DNA from: Gloeobacter morelensis MG652769
GTDB taxonomy: Bacteria; Cyanobacteriota; Cyanobacteriia; Gloeobacterales; Gloeobacteraceae
Reading direction: 5' to 3'
Assembly (NCBI RefSeq): GCF_021018745.1
Contig: NZ_CP063845.1
Span: forward strand, 1,674,001 to 1,738,000
DNA length: 64,000 nucleotides
Shown in pieces: positions 35,042 through 44,801 of this stretch. Position numbers and translations under genes: made by a program. The notes under the pieces were generated by a model, which searched no databases, was not told the origin of the DNA, and saw only the letters and a list, made by a program, of their open reading frames with translations. Each line of letters starts with the position of its first letter. Positions within the stretch are counted from its first letter, which is position 1.

Positions 35042-37120
35042 ATGCGTTCCGGATTGTGCTATTTGATGTGCTCGCCCACCCACTACGAGGTGGACTACAT
35101 CATCAACCCCTGGATGGAGGGCAACGTTCACCGCTCCTCGCGCGAAGAGGCGGCCCGCCAGTGGGAGGGACTGCACAAGATCCTGGACGAGCTTGCCGAT
35201 GTGCAGCTGGTCGAGCCCGCCCCCGGCTGGCCGGACATGGTCTTTACCGCCAACGCCGGGCTGGTGCTCGACAAAAATGTCGTGCTGAGCCGGTTCTTCC
35301 ACCCGGAGCGCCAGGGGGAGGAGCCCCACTTTCGCGAATGGTTCGAGGCGCAGGGCTATGTGGTCTGCGAACTGCCTACCGAGATCGCCTTTGAAGGGGC
35401 GGGCGACGCGCTGCTCGATCGAGAAGGTCGCTGGCTGTGGGCGGGCTACGGGTTTCGCTCGTCGCTGGAGTCGCACCCGTACCTGGCCAAGTACCTTGAC
35501 ATCGAAGTGCTCTCACTGCGGTTGGTGGACGAGCGCTTTTATCACCTTGACACCTGCTTTTGTCCGCTGTCGGACGGCTATTTGCTCTACTACCCGCCTG
35601 CCTTCGACGACGCTTCCAATCGCCTGATCGAATCGCGGGTGAGCCCGGACAAGCGGCTGGTGGTAGGCGAAGTCGACGCGGTCAACTTTGCCTGCAACGC
35701 CGTCAACGTCGAGCGCACGGTGATCGTCAATCAGGTGACGCCGGGGCTTGCGGCGCGGCTGGCCAGCTGCAACTTCGCGGTGCGCGAGACGCCTCTCAGT
35801 GAATTTCTCAAGGCGGGCGGAGCGGCCAAATGCCTGACACTGCGCCTCACCGAGCCGCGCACCGTCGAGATGCCCCAGGTGCAGGTCGCCACCCGCACCG
35901 TCGAGATGCAGGGGCACCTGCTCGATTCGGCCCTGATGACCGAGGTAATCGATCTCATTCTCAAAGGTGGTGCCAGCTTCCAGATTCTCGATTTTAAAGT
36001 CGGCCAGCGTCGCCAGGACACCTCCTACACGCGATTGCAGGTGACTGCCCCCACCGCCGAGACCCTCGAAAGTGTCCTGACCCAACTTATCGATCGCGGT
36101 GCGGTGCTCGCCGAGGAGGCCGTTCGCGATGCCGAACTGCAGGCGGCCACGCAGGACGGTGTGGCACCGCAGGACTTTTTTGTCACCAGTATTTATCCGA
36201 CGGAAGTGCGCCTGGGGGGACGCTGGGTGGTGGTGGCCCACCAGCGCATGGACGGCGCCATCGTCGTCGAGCCGCAGACTGGAACCGCCCGCTGCGCACT
36301 GCTGCGGGACATCAAAGCCGGTGAGCAGGTGGTGACCGGTGTCGAGGGTATCCGCACCCGCCACCAGAAGGCCCTTCCTGACCGCGAGCGCGAAGAGTTT
36401 TCGTTTATGGCCTCAGGGGTCTCCAGCGAGCGGCGCGTCGAACTGGTAGTCGAGCAGGTGGCCTGGCAGTTGCGCCGCCTGCGCACCCAGGGCGGCAAGG
36501 CGGTGGTGGTGGCCGGACCCGTCGTCATCCACACCGGCGGCGGTGCGCATCTGGCCAACCTCATCCGCGAAGGCTATGTGCAGGCGCTGTTGGGCGGCAA
36601 CGCCATCGCCGTCCACGACATCGAGCAGGCTTTCCACGGCACCTCGTTGGGGGTGGATTTGCAGCGGGGCGTCGTCATCCAGGGCGGCCATCGGCACCAC
36701 CTGAAGACCATCAACCTCATCCGCCGCTGCGGGAGCATCGCCGCCGCCGTCGAGCAGGGGGTGCTGCACTCGGGCATCTTCTACGAGTGCGTCAAAGCTG
36801 GGGTGCCCTTTTCGCTGGCAGGGTCGATCCGCGACGACGGACCATTGCCCGACACCGAGATGGATCTAATTCAAGCCCAAACCGACTACGCCCGCCTGAT
36901 TGAGGGGGCGGATCTGATCTTGATGCTCTCCTCGATGCTTCACTCCATCGGCGTCGGGAACATGACCCCGGCCGGGGTGAAGCTGGTGTGCGTCGATATC
37001 AACCCGGCGGTGGTCACCAAGCTAGCCGACCGCGGTTCGGTCGAATCGGTGGGCGTGGTCACCGACGTCGGTCTGTTCTTGAGCTTGCTCGTGCGGCAGC
37101 TGCATTATCTGGATCACTGA
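35042..37120 (+). CDS. agrE: Bifunctional arginine dihydrolase/ornithine cyclodeaminase
   Basis: The 692-residue protein corresponds to AgrE/ArgZ. The N-terminal guanidine-modifying domain converts arginine to ornithine, CO2 and ammonia; visible are [20 protein letters not shown] and the putative catalytic Cys at about residue 218 in [11 protein letters not shown]. The middle and C-terminal parts match the TIGR00300 ornithine cyclodeaminase-like domain with a nucleotide-binding [20 protein letters not shown], which makes proline from ornithine. It drives nitrogen release from cyanophycin-derived arginine. Length matches the roughly 700-residue family. Confidence 0.92.
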   Translation: MRSGLCYLMCSPTHYEVDYIINPWMEGNVHRSSREEAARQWEGLHKILDELADVQLVEPAPGWPDMVFTANAGLVLDKNVVLSRFFHPERQGEEPHFREWFEAQGYVVCELPTEIAFEGAGDALLDREGRWLWAGYGFRSSLESHPYLAKYLDIEVLSLRLVDERFYHLDTCFCPLSDGYLLYYPPAFDDASNRLIESRVSPDKRLVVGEVDAVNFACNAVNVERTVIVNQVTPGLAARLASCNFAVRETPLSEFLKAGGAAKCLTLRLTEPRTVEMPQVQVATRTVEMQGHLLDSALMTEVIDLILKGGASFQILDFKVGQRRQDTSYTRLQVTAPTAETLESVLTQLIDRGAVLAEEAVRDAELQAATQDGVAPQDFFVTSIYPTEVRLGGRWVVVAHQRMDGAIVVEPQTGTARCALLRDIKAGEQVVTGVEGIRTRHQKALPDREREEFSFMASGVSSERRVELVVEQVAWQLRRLRTQGGKAVVVAGPVVIHTGGGAHLANLIREGYVQALLGGNAIAVHDIEQAFHGTSLGVDLQRGVVIQGGHRHHLKTINLIRRCGSIAAAVEQGVLHSGIFYECVKAGVPFSLAGSIRDDGPLPDTEMDLIQAQTDYARLIEGADLILMLSSMLHSIGVGNMTPAGVKLVCVDINPAVVTKLADRGSVESVGVVTDVGLFLSLLVRQLHYLDH

Positions 37121-37156
37121 TCTCCAGTACGACTGCACGAGGCTAGACGCCTTGAA

Positions 37157-38470
37157 CTATGCGGGCTTGCCCTCGGTGCGGCGGCTGTAGAGGCTCATCA
37201 ATGGCGTCACCGAGATGCCGTGCACGACGATCGAAATCGCCACCACCGCGAGGGTGATTGCCGTCAGGGTGCGGGCGATGTCCCCGGGTAGACCGTGGGT
37301 AATCGCAAACATCAAATAGTAAATCGAACCGATGCCGCGAATGCCGAACCAGGCCATCAACCGGCGCTGCAATCCGGAGGTGTTGGAGCCTAATAGTCCG
37401 ATCCACACCGAGATCGGCCGAATCACCAGAAACAACAGCGGCACAAACCACAGCAAAGCGGCAGGCGGCGGCAAGAAAGTAGCGAGCAATCCGCCCACCA
37501 GCACGACTACCACCACCTCCCCGATGCGCTCGAGTTGTTCGTTGAATTCGAGCACCGCCTGGGCCATAAACAGCGGCGCCGACTCGGAGCCCGGGGGTAC
37601 TTCCTTCTCAGCACCCTGGCGGGCGACCGCCTGAACGTCCTCGGAGGGCTTTTCGCCGGCGGCTTGCAGTTCAATGCTGCGCAACGCCAATCCGGCGGCG
37701 AAGACGGCAAGGAATCCGTAGCCAGCTACCAACAGCGCCGCTCCGTACGACAGGGCGATCAATCCCAGGGCCAGAAAATCGTCGAGTTGGACGGCCTCCT
37801 CGCGGCGAGTGCGCAGATAGAGTACCAGTCTGCCCACCAGCAACCCACAAAGCCATCCCACGCCCAACCCGGCAGCCGTCGCCCAGAGGACATCGACCGC
37901 AATCCAGCGCCAACCTCCCTCACCCAGCTCGTGCAGGCCCAGCAGTCCCAACCCCAACATCACAAACGGAAAGGCGGTGCCGTCGTTGAGGCCCGCTTCG
38001 CCGGTGAGGCTGAAGCGCAATCGATCGGCGTCAAACGGATCTTCCAGTTGCACATCGGAGGCAAGCACCGGATCGGTTGGGGCAAGCACCGCCCCAAGCA
38101 AAATCGCCGCTCCCAGGGGTAGTCCCAGCCAGAACACTCCTGCACCGGCAATCAAGGCGACGGTGACCGTCATCGAGACGAAGGCAAGGCGCACGGGCAG
38201 TTGCCAGCGTTTTTGCGACAGCGGCGTGCGCAGCTTTAGCCCGGAGGTAAACAGCGAAATGATCACCGCCACCTCTGTGATTCGTTCGAGCCACCCGGCT
38301 TGCTCAATGGCATCGAGCCGTATGAGCCCCAGGCCGACGGGGCCGAGCACCAGTCCCACCAGAAGATACAACAACGAAGTGGTGAGCGGTAGACGACGCA
38401 GAATCGAGTTGGAGAGCGCCATAACGATAAATAGCGCCCCAACGATCACAAACCACCAGTTAAAGGTCAT
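37157..38470 (-). CDS. CPA1-family Na+/H+ antiporter (NhaP-like)
   Basis: The 437-residue protein has about 12 transmembrane helices and the CPA1 core: LAPTDPVLASDV and the paired Asn-Asp ion site in GEAGLNDGTAFPFVML, with the late helix WFGIRGIGSIYYL. It exchanges Na+ for H+ across the cytoplasmic membrane for pH and salt balance. The ATG at 38470 matches the first helix; an in-frame upstream extension is not plausible. A hydrophilic loop rich in Glu (residues 285-310) lies before the last helices. Confidence 0.9.
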   Translation of the reverse strand: MTFNWWFVIVGALFIVMALSNSILRRLPLTTSLLYLLVGLVLGPVGLGLIRLDAIEQAGWLERITEVAVIISLFTSGLKLRTPLSQKRWQLPVRLAFVSMTVTVALIAGAGVFWLGLPLGAAILLGAVLAPTDPVLASDVQLEDPFDADRLRFSLTGEAGLNDGTAFPFVMLGLGLLGLHELGEGGWRWIAVDVLWATAAGLGVGWLCGLLVGRLVLYLRTRREEAVQLDDFLALGLIALSYGAALLVAGYGFLAVFAAGLALRSIELQAAGEKPSEDVQAVARQGAEKEVPPGSESAPLFMAQAVLEFNEQLERIGEVVVVVLVGGLLATFLPPPAALLWFVPLLFLVIRPISVWIGLLGSNTSGLQRRLMAWFGIRGIGSIYYLMFAITHGLPGDIARTLTAITLAVVAISIVVHGISVTPLMSLYSRRTEGKPA

Positions 38471-38577
38471 GACTCGATCAACAATAGTTTTCTGGCGACC
38501 GCCTGGACAGTTGGAGTCCGGCCCGCCCATCTTTGCAGACGGTATGGCGTGGTACATCTCCCCGTTGGGATACTCCA

Positions 38578-38593
38578 CCGCCTGCGCAGGCGG
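38578..38593. repeat. 16-bp perfect palindrome in divergent gap
   Basis: CCGCCTGCGCAGGCGG lies between the antiporter gene and the divergent DUF4198 gene, close to an AT-rich GTTTAAAATA stretch. It could be a regulator site or an RNA hairpin. Confidence 0.4.
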
Positions 38594-38629
38594 AGTTTAA
38601 AATAGGGCTCGTCGCCCAAGCAAGTTGCT

Positions 38630-39475
38630 TTGATCTACACCAGAACCCTCATTACCACCCTTGCCGCCGCTGCCGTCGCCGCCTTACCGGCCGCGGCCCA
38701 CGACTACTGGTTGATGCCCGAGAAGTTCACGCCCGCCGCGGGCGAGCCGCTCAAGGTGCATCTTTATTACGGCGACGACTTTAAGCCAGAAAACGAGCGC
38801 CCCTTTCAGAAGGATCGCACCCCCAGCTTTGTGCTGATTTCCGCCACTGAAGCACGGGAGTTGAGCGCTACCACACCCGATCAGCAGCTGCCGCTGGCGG
38901 AGTTGACCTTTGCTGAGGCGGGCACCCGTCTGCTGGCCCTCGATCGCACCGCCCAGAACATCAATCTCGAACCCGAACAGTTCAACGAGTACCTGCGCCA
39001 CGAAGGGCTCACCGATATCCTGGCGGTGCGCAAAAAGACCAAAAAGCTGCAGACCCAGGGGCGCGAGCGCTACTCGCGCAACATCAAAGCGCTGGTGCAG
39101 ACCGGGGATGTCCGCAACGACGAAATTGCTCTGCGCACCCTGGGTAAGCCCATCGAGATCGTCCCTGAGCAGAACCCGGTGAACCTGCAGCCTGGGCAGA
39201 GCCTGGGGGTGCGCGTGTTCTTTGAGGGCAAACCGCTTGCAAACCGGCAGATCGATGCGCTCAATACCACCGGCGGCAAACTCGTGCGCCTCTCGGCGCG
39301 CACCGACAAAGAGGGCCGCGCCGGCTTCCGGCTCGATCGCCCCGGCCCCTGGATCGTGCGGCTGGTGCACATGCGCGCCTGCGCCCGGGACTGCCGCAAT
39401 ATCGATTGGGAAAGCTTCTGGAGTTCGCTGACTTTTGCCCTGGCGGACGCCCCGGCTCAAAGTGCGCGGCCGTAG
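38630..39475 (+). CDS. DUF4198 exported protein
   Basis: The 281-residue protein starts with a signal peptide (TRTLITTLAAAAVAALPAAA) and the DUF4198 opening HDYWLMPEKFTPAAGEPLKV. The middle contains LVQTGDVRN and the C-terminal part shows a CarboxypepD_reg-like beta-domain (GQSLGVRVFFEGKPLANRQI, RTDKEGRAGFRL, GPWIVRLVHM). Members are periplasmic and often linked to nickel or cobalt uptake, which is not shown here. The start codon is TTG. Confidence 0.82.
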   Translation: MIYTRTLITTLAAAAVAALPAAAHDYWLMPEKFTPAAGEPLKVHLYYGDDFKPENERPFQKDRTPSFVLISATEARELSATTPDQQLPLAELTFAEAGTRLLALDRTAQNINLEPEQFNEYLRHEGLTDILAVRKKTKKLQTQGRERYSRNIKALVQTGDVRNDEIALRTLGKPIEIVPEQNPVNLQPGQSLGVRVFFEGKPLANRQIDALNTTGGKLVRLSARTDKEGRAGFRLDRPGPWIVRLVHMRACARDCRNIDWESFWSSLTFALADAPAQSARP

Positions 39476-40578
39476 CGCGACCCGGCCTGCTGCACGAGCA
39501 ATCCCCGCAGTTCGAGGGTGAGCAGCGCGCTTGCGAGCCGGTCGGTCGCAAGTCCCGTCCCCAACGCCAACTCATCGAAGGAGCAGCAGTCGCCCTGGAT
39601 CTGATCCCAGATGCGCTTTTCGTCGCCGTCGAGCACCGGGGGTAGCGCGCAAGGCACCGTGGCGCGCACCAGTTGGGCTCCCAGATCGGCAAGCAGCGCT
39701 TCGAGGCCAAGGATGACCCGCGCTCCCTGGGAAATCAGCTTGAGGCACCCTTGCGCCTGGGGCGTATCGATGGCCCCGGGCAGAGCGAACAATTCCCGGT
39801 TGTAATCGCAGGCCAGATACGCCGAGATGAGCGCGCCGGACCGCTCGGGCGCTTCGATGACGATCGTGGCGAGGCTCATGCCCACGACAATCCGGTTGCG
39901 GCGGGGAAAGTTGTGGGTGAGGGTTTCTTCCTCAGGGGCATATTCGCTCAGCAACAGACCGCTATGGGCAATCTCGGCAGCCATACCCGCGTGCTCAGGC
40001 GGGTAGACGCGCGTCAGGCTGGTTGCGAGCACCGCTGCGGTCTTCCCGGCCCTGAGGGCGGCCCCGTGGGCGATGCCGTCGACGCCTGCGGCCAGCCCGG
40101 AAATCACCAGAAAGCCTGCAGCAGCAAGGGTTTCGGCGATGCGGGCAGCCCAGCGCCTGCCGTAGTCGCTGGGGCGGCGGGTGCCCACCACGGCGACCGC
40201 GGGAGTCAGCTGCCGCAGCGGCCCGCAGAAAAAAAGCAGAGGGGGCGGGTCGGGGATCTCGCGCAGCGGCGGTGGATAATCCCCGTCGGCCGGCGTCCAG
40301 AAGGATGGCCAACGGTCCTCCAGTGCTTCGAGCAAAAGCCCCGGATCGGTGCGCTCGCGGTAGCGACGGCTGTCGAGACCCCGGCGGACGCTCCAGCCTT
40401 CGACCGCCGAGAATTCGGTCTCCGCCGCTTCCCAGGCCGCCTGCAACGACCCGAAATGGTCCTTAAGTCGCCGGATGGTGATAGGACCAACCCCCGGCGA
40501 CTGCCGCCAGGCGACCCAATAAGCCCGCTCGCTTGTCAATGCCCTGCTCCATCCGACGATGGCAGCATCACCCCGCAT
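39457..40578 (-). CDS. dprA: DNA-processing protein DprA
   Basis: The 373-residue protein loads RecA on incoming single-stranded DNA during natural transformation. It has an N-terminal helix-hairpin-helix/SAM-like region (LKDHFGSLQAAWEAAETEF), the Rossmann-type core (VAVVGTRRPSDYGRRWA, SGLAAGVDGIAHGAAL, YPPEHAGMA, FPRRNRIVVGMS) and a C-terminal winged helix. The ATG at 40578 is chosen; a start at 40650 would overlap the deaminase gene. Its 3' end overlaps the convergent DUF4198 gene by 19 bases. Confidence 0.92.
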   Translation of the reverse strand: MRGDAAIVGWSRALTSERAYWVAWRQSPGVGPITIRRLKDHFGSLQAAWEAAETEFSAVEGWSVRRGLDSRRYRERTDPGLLLEALEDRWPSFWTPADGDYPPPLREIPDPPPLLFFCGPLRQLTPAVAVVGTRRPSDYGRRWAARIAETLAAAGFLVISGLAAGVDGIAHGAALRAGKTAAVLATSLTRVYPPEHAGMAAEIAHSGLLLSEYAPEEETLTHNFPRRNRIVVGMSLATIVIEAPERSGALISAYLACDYNRELFALPGAIDTPQAQGCLKLISQGARVILGLEALLADLGAQLVRATVPCALPPVLDGDEKRIWDQIQGDCCSFDELALGTGLATDRLASALLTLELRGLLVQQAGSRYGRAL

Positions 40579-40633
40579 CGCCCTTACCGGCAACAGTTCA
40601 GCGCTGCCAGCCGCCCACCGGACAGGTGCATGG

Positions 40634-41155
40634 TCAATCGGTGTGTCCAACCCCGGAATCGGGATCGCCCCGGCGCATGTCCATGCGCTCCAGAAGCTTG
40701 ATGCCTTCCTCGCGGCGCACCCCAGGCACCAGTTCGAGCGGTCCGCGCACCAGGGCGTCGTTGACGTTGCGGGCGGTGGCCCCCTCCAGCAGCGCCTGCT
40801 CGATGTTCGCGTCCTCGGACAGCGCCGCGTAGACCACCCTCGGGATGCCCGCCAGGGACATTGCCGATAGACACATCAGGCAGGGTTCCAGGGTGACGTA
40901 CATGCAGAGATCTTTTTTGTCCTCATCACTCATCCCATCGAGACGTTCGGCCTGCGCGCGCAGGATGAACATCTCGCCATGGGCGGTGATGTCGTGGGTC
41001 TCGGCGTACCGGTTGTGCTCGAGGGCAAGCACCTTGCCGCGCCAGGTGAGCATCGCTCCTACTCCCGCCTTGCCTTCGTCGAGGGCAGCGTTTGCCTCAG
41101 CAATAACCATGTCTATACAGTCAATATCGTATTTCGTCGGTGAGCCAATGCCCAT
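40634..41155 (-). CDS. Zinc-dependent nucleoside/cytosine deaminase
   Basis: The 173-residue protein has the CDA-fold zinc site with TAHGEM (His and catalytic Glu; most bacterial TadA proteins have HAE) and LEPCLMC. The HGE variant is also found in yeast-type cytosine deaminase. Substrate may be cytosine, guanine or a nucleoside; tRNA adenosine deamination is less likely because of the different flanks. It is on the same strand as dprA, 55 bases upstream of it. Confidence 0.82.
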   Translation of the reverse strand: MGIGSPTKYDIDCIDMVIAEANAALDEGKAGVGAMLTWRGKVLALEHNRYAETHDITAHGEMFILRAQAERLDGMSDEDKKDLCMYVTLEPCLMCLSAMSLAGIPRVVYAALSEDANIEQALLEGATARNVNDALVRGPLELVPGVRREEGIKLLERMDMRRGDPDSGVGHTD

Positions 41156-41282
41156 CGCTGTGATCCTCAGGCCTTCTGCCCTATACGCTACTGTTTAAGT
41201 GCGGCATGCGCCTACACACAAAGGAAGAATGTAGTACGCTTTATCTCTGGTAGGGTGGATCTATCCCTCGCAGGTTGCACTA

Positions 41283-42071
41283 ATGCTGAAATTCTGGTTG
41301 GTAGTTGTGTGTCTATTTTTTGTGGCGGTGGCGGCAACAGCCGCACCGATCGAGTTGATTGGTCTCGCCGAGAACAACACCTTGGTCCGTTTTGAAGCCG
41401 GGCGGCCCGCCGCGGCGACCACCCTCAAAGTGAGCGGTGTGAGCGGCACCCTGGTGGGGATCGACTACCGCCCGGCCGACGGCAAGCTCTACGGCCTCAG
41501 CGAAGCCCAGAACCTCTATACCATCGACCCGGCGGGCGGTTCGGCGTCTTTGGTGAGTACCCTCTCGGTGCCCTTTACCGGTGGGGTGCGCTCGGGCTTC
41601 GACTTCAACCCGTCGGCGGACCGGTTGCGGTTGGTGGGTGCCGACGGCCAGGATTTGCGGGTGAATGTCGATTTGGGGGCAACGGCGGTGGACGGCAAGC
41701 TGGCCTACGACCCCCGCGACCGCAACGCCAAGAAAACTCCCCAGGTGAGTGCTTCGGCCTACACCAACTCGGTGGCCAAAGCCGGGGCGACGAAGCTGTT
41801 GAATATCGACTTCAGCCTCGATGTGCTCACCCTTCAAGAGCCTCCCAACGACGGCGTGCTGAAGACCATCGGTCCGTTGGGGGTCGATTTTGGACCGGCA
41901 AGCGGGTTTGACATTCTCACCGGACCCGGCGGCAAAGACCGGGCGTTTGCCACCTCGGGTAGTGTGTTCTACACGGTCGATCTGGTCAGCGGCCGGGCGC
42001 GCAAGGTTGGTACTATCGGCGACGGCAAATTGGCAGTTTTTGGTCTGGCGGCCGTGCCCGGCCGACCTTGA
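41283..42071 (+). CDS. DUF4394 exported protein, copy 1
   Basis: The 262-residue protein has a signal peptide (LKFWLVVVCLFFVAVAATAA) and DUF4394 motifs: LIGLAENNTLVRFEAGRPA, VGIDYRPADGKLYGL, SGFDFNPSADRLRLVG, then PPNDGVLKTIGPLGVDFG. It probably folds as a beta-propeller of unknown function at the cell surface. It precedes the ECF sigma gene by 97 bases and has a paralog on the other side of the sigma/anti-sigma pair. Confidence 0.87.
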   Translation: MLKFWLVVVCLFFVAVAATAAPIELIGLAENNTLVRFEAGRPAAATTLKVSGVSGTLVGIDYRPADGKLYGLSEAQNLYTIDPAGGSASLVSTLSVPFTGGVRSGFDFNPSADRLRLVGADGQDLRVNVDLGATAVDGKLAYDPRDRNAKKTPQVSASAYTNSVAKAGATKLLNIDFSLDVLTLQEPPNDGVLKTIGPLGVDFGPASGFDILTGPGGKDRAFATSGSVFYTVDLVSGRARKVGTIGDGKLAVFGLAAVPGRP

Positions 42072-42168
42072 GGGCCTGCATCCAAACATCGCCAGGGTAC
42101 GTAGTGTTCAATAGGCAGTCATCCCTGCTTACCGACCCCATCCGTTCAGGGCCCTTCAGTAAGACCCC

Positions 42169-42762
42169 ATGCACCCTCCCGACTCATCGGACAGCCGGCC
42201 GGCAAATCTACGCGCAGGCGGGGATGTCGAGTTGTTCCGCTCGATCAAGGGCGGTCAGTTGGCCGCCCTGGGAACTCTTTACGACCGCTTCGGCGGTTTA
42301 GTCTACGGGCTGGCGCTCGCTATTCTCACCAATCCCCAAGAGGCGGAGGATCTCACCCAGGAGGTGTTTCTTTCTCTATTTCGTAACTGTACCTACGATC
42401 CGAGCAGGGGGGCGCCGAGCAGCTATCTCATCACCCTCACCCGCTCGCGGGCTATCGACAGGCTGCGGGCGAAGGGCCGGGCGGTGAAATTGATGCAGCG
42501 CTGGGGACAAAGCAGGGTGGTCGAGACCTCGCCAGTGACGCCGATGGAGAGCGCTTCGATCGACGAATGTTCACAGGTGGTGCGCGACGCCCTCGAAAAG
42601 CTTTCTCCCAACCACCGCCGGGTGTTGGAGATGTCTTACTTTAAAGAGTTGAGCCAAAGAGAAATCGCCGAGAAGTTAGGAACACCGCTCGGCACGGTCA
42701 AAAGTTGGGTGCGCAGGGGACTGTCGGAACTCAAAGAAACGTTGCAGGATTATGTCGGGTAG
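42169..42762 (+). CDS. ECF-type RNA polymerase sigma factor (SigK-like)
   Basis: The 197-residue protein has region 2 (ALGTLYDRFGGLVYGLALAI, AEDLTQEVFLSLFRN, SRAIDRLRAKGR) and region 4 (LSPNHRRVLEMSYFKELSQR, IAEKLGTPLGTVKSWVRRGL). It resembles SigK-type factors that respond to surface or oxidative stress via an anti-sigma protein, which is encoded right after it with a 9-base gap. Confidence 0.93.
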   Translation: MHPPDSSDSRPANLRAGGDVELFRSIKGGQLAALGTLYDRFGGLVYGLALAILTNPQEAEDLTQEVFLSLFRNCTYDPSRGAPSSYLITLTRSRAIDRLRAKGRAVKLMQRWGQSRVVETSPVTPMESASIDECSQVVRDALEKLSPNHRRVLEMSYFKELSQREIAEKLGTPLGTVKSWVRRGLSELKETLQDYVG

Positions 42763-42771
42763 TGTGGACTT

Positions 42772-43494
42772 ATGTACGGATCCCCGGGCCCTAAAAGCCG
42801 CGAAGATTTGATGATCGAATATGTTCTGGGCGAACTTTCCAGGCGCTCGCCCCAGGAAGCCGAAAAGTTTGAGCAGCTGCTTGCGCAGGACCTCGCCCTG
42901 AAGCGCGAGGTGCAGCAGTTGCGCCGGGTTTTGGGGCTGTTGCCCTACGCCACGGTGAGTGCACCTCCCAAGCACCTGCGCACCGCTATTCTCGATGCCG
43001 CCGCTCAGCCGGCGCGCCGGGCGGGCGGGCCGCGCGTCTCCCCAGGCTGGATCGCGGCGGTGGCAGCCGCTTGCATTGCCGCAGTCTTCGGCATCGACGG
43101 CTTGCGGCTGCGCCAGCAGCTGCAGGCGGTCCAAGACGCCAACGAAGCGCTCCAGCAGCCCAATGTGCTGTTGCAATTTACTTTGAAAGGGACCGGACCG
43201 CTCTCGAACGCCTTCGGCAGCGTCGCGATGGATCTCGACACCAAACGGGCGGCCGTCGCCATCAACAACCTGCCGGCCGCACCCGCAGGGCAGGTGTACC
43301 GCCTCTGGGCGATTGCGGGCAATAAAACCGTCCCCTGCGGGCAGTTCAACCCCGGGGCGGGGGGCAAGGTGATCACCCAGTTTGCGATTCCAGTTGAAGC
43401 CTACAGCGGCCCGATTGCCCAACTGCTCGTCACCTTGGAGCCTGCGAGCCTGCCGGCCCAACCCACCGGCCCGTCGGTGCTGGTAGCCGGCTGA
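42772..43494 (+). CDS. Anti-sigma factor, RskA-like
   Basis: The 240-residue protein has an N-terminal cytoplasmic sigma-binding segment (LMIEYVLGELSRRSPQEAEKF), one transmembrane helix at about residues 84-102 (WIAAVAAACIAAVFGI) and a C-terminal RskA domain outside the membrane (LPAAPAGQVYRLWAI, LLVTLEPA). It would hold the neighbouring sigma factor inactive until a surface signal triggers proteolysis. The zinc-type HxxxCxxC motif is absent. Confidence 0.9.
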   Translation: MYGSPGPKSREDLMIEYVLGELSRRSPQEAEKFEQLLAQDLALKREVQQLRRVLGLLPYATVSAPPKHLRTAILDAAAQPARRAGGPRVSPGWIAAVAAACIAAVFGIDGLRLRQQLQAVQDANEALQQPNVLLQFTLKGTGPLSNAFGSVAMDLDTKRAAVAINNLPAAPAGQVYRLWAIAGNKTVPCGQFNPGAGGKVITQFAIPVEAYSGPIAQLLVTLEPASLPAQPTGPSVLVAG

Positions 43495-43510
43495 GCGGCG
43501 CAACGCCGTA

Positions 43511-43542
43511 AAAAGCCCCCCGCCTGTGGGCGGGGGGCTTTT
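43511..43542. terminator. Bidirectional intrinsic terminator
   Basis: GCCCCCCGCC (43515-43524) and GGCGGGGGGC (43529-43538) make a 10-bp stem with loop TGTG, preceded by AAAA and followed by TTTT. It serves the anti-sigma gene and the convergent DUF4394 gene. Confidence 0.93.
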
Positions 43543-43588
43543 GGCAATTGGGGGGAAGGGGGGGCAGGAGTTTGCCGGTCGGTGGCAG

Positions 43589-44398
43589 TTATTGCGCCGG
43601 GACTGCGGCGAGGCCGACGAAGTTGAGCGAACCGTCGCCCACGGTGCCGACGTTGGTAGCTTTGCCGGTCACCAGATCGACCGCGTAGAGGGTGGCTCCA
43701 GAGATGGCAAAGGCGCTGTTGACGCCGTTGTCATCGATGAAAATGTCGAAGCCGGCGGTGTCGCCAAAATCGGCGCCAAGGGGACCAACCGTCTTCAAGA
43801 TGCCGTCGTTGGGCGGATCTTGAATGACCAGCACGTCGAGGGCGATGTCGATGTTATACAGCCGAGTGGCGGGGGCGGCGGCCACGTTGTTGATATAACC
43901 GGAGGCGGAGACGTTGGGATCTTTGCCGGCGTTGACATCGTTAGCGTCGTAGACAACATCTGTATCGGTAAAAACCTCGTTGGTGTCGACGTTGACGCGC
44001 AGGTTCTCGTTGGTGTGCTTACCGACCAGCCGCAGGCGGTCCGCCGACGGGTTGAAGTCGAAGCCGGACTTGTTGCCGCCGCCGAAGGGGGTGGGCAGCA
44101 CGCTGATGAACGTCGAGGCACCGGTGGCCGGGTTGATCGTGTAGAGGTAGTTGGTGTCGGTCAGGGCATAGAGCAGCTTGTTGGCCGGACGAAAGTCGAT
44201 GCCGATCACGGTGCCGTTGACGTCGCGGATCTTGATAGTCCGGGTCTGGCCAGGGCGGGCGGAATTGAACCGTACGAGGGTGTTGCCGTCGGTCAGTCCG
44301 ATGAGCGGGGACTCCGACGCCTCCACTGCTCCGGCGAACAGGGCCGAGGCGGCTACGGCGAGGGCGCCGGCCAGAGCAATCAGCTTGTTGGGTCGCAT
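43589..44398 (-). CDS. DUF4394 exported protein, copy 2
   Basis: The 269-residue paralog of the gene at 41283 has a signal peptide ending in AVEASE, then PLIGLTDGNTLVRFNSARPG, VIGIDFRPANKLLYAL, KSGFDFNPSADRLRLVG and PPNDGILKTVGPLGADFG. The ATG at 44398 has a GGAGG site; an upstream in-frame start at 44533 is unlikely. The mirror placement of both copies around the sigma/anti-sigma pair suggests they are targets or sensors of that system. Confidence 0.88.
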   Translation of the reverse strand: MRPNKLIALAGALAVAASALFAGAVEASESPLIGLTDGNTLVRFNSARPGQTRTIKIRDVNGTVIGIDFRPANKLLYALTDTNYLYTINPATGASTFISVLPTPFGGGNKSGFDFNPSADRLRLVGKHTNENLRVNVDTNEVFTDTDVVYDANDVNAGKDPNVSASGYINNVAAAPATRLYNIDIALDVLVIQDPPNDGILKTVGPLGADFGDTAGFDIFIDDNGVNSAFAISGATLYAVDLVTGKATNVGTVGDGSLNFVGLAAVPAQ

Positions 44399-44801
44399 GA
44401 AAAGCCTCCACAAAATTTGGGCGACGCGAAAACATACGCCGCCCACGCCGGGGTGGATGAGCCCCAGGGTCGAAATTGCCACGGAGGTCCGAGCAAAACC
44501 GGCCGGCCAGTTTCTCGGGACCTGAAAACCCAAAAAGTATGTTTATTTCCGCAAAGATGTTATTTGAAAACTGTCCCTTCGCCAACCGCAATCTAAGTAG
44601 GCGGGCGCAATTAAACATGAGGTACGATTGTGGAAGCAAAGGCTCTGGCTCTGAACCTTGTGTTTTTCTACAACCGGCTACTTAGAATGCTGATCGCGGG
44701 ATTTTTTGGCTTTTTTCAACCTCGACGGAGCTTAACTGGTCGACCAACTGGACATCAGGCTTCAGCAATTCTGTAATACATGTTTTGTTTATGCCTCGAG
44801 G
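44399..44801. other. 403-base gap before IS1: no gene recognised
   Basis: The first part is the leader of the DUF4394 gene. From about 44640 to the IS1 end, the minus strand carries an open reading (KTCITELLKPDVQLVDQLSS, stop at 44682) that runs into the IS1 end and may be the tail of a gene cut by the insertion, but no family is recognised. Confidence 0.3.

Noticed and set aside
34000-35476. Long N-terminal extension of infC on the minus strand
   Set aside because: It lies opposite the hydrolase and agrE genes and has no homology features; IF-3 begins at or near 33997.
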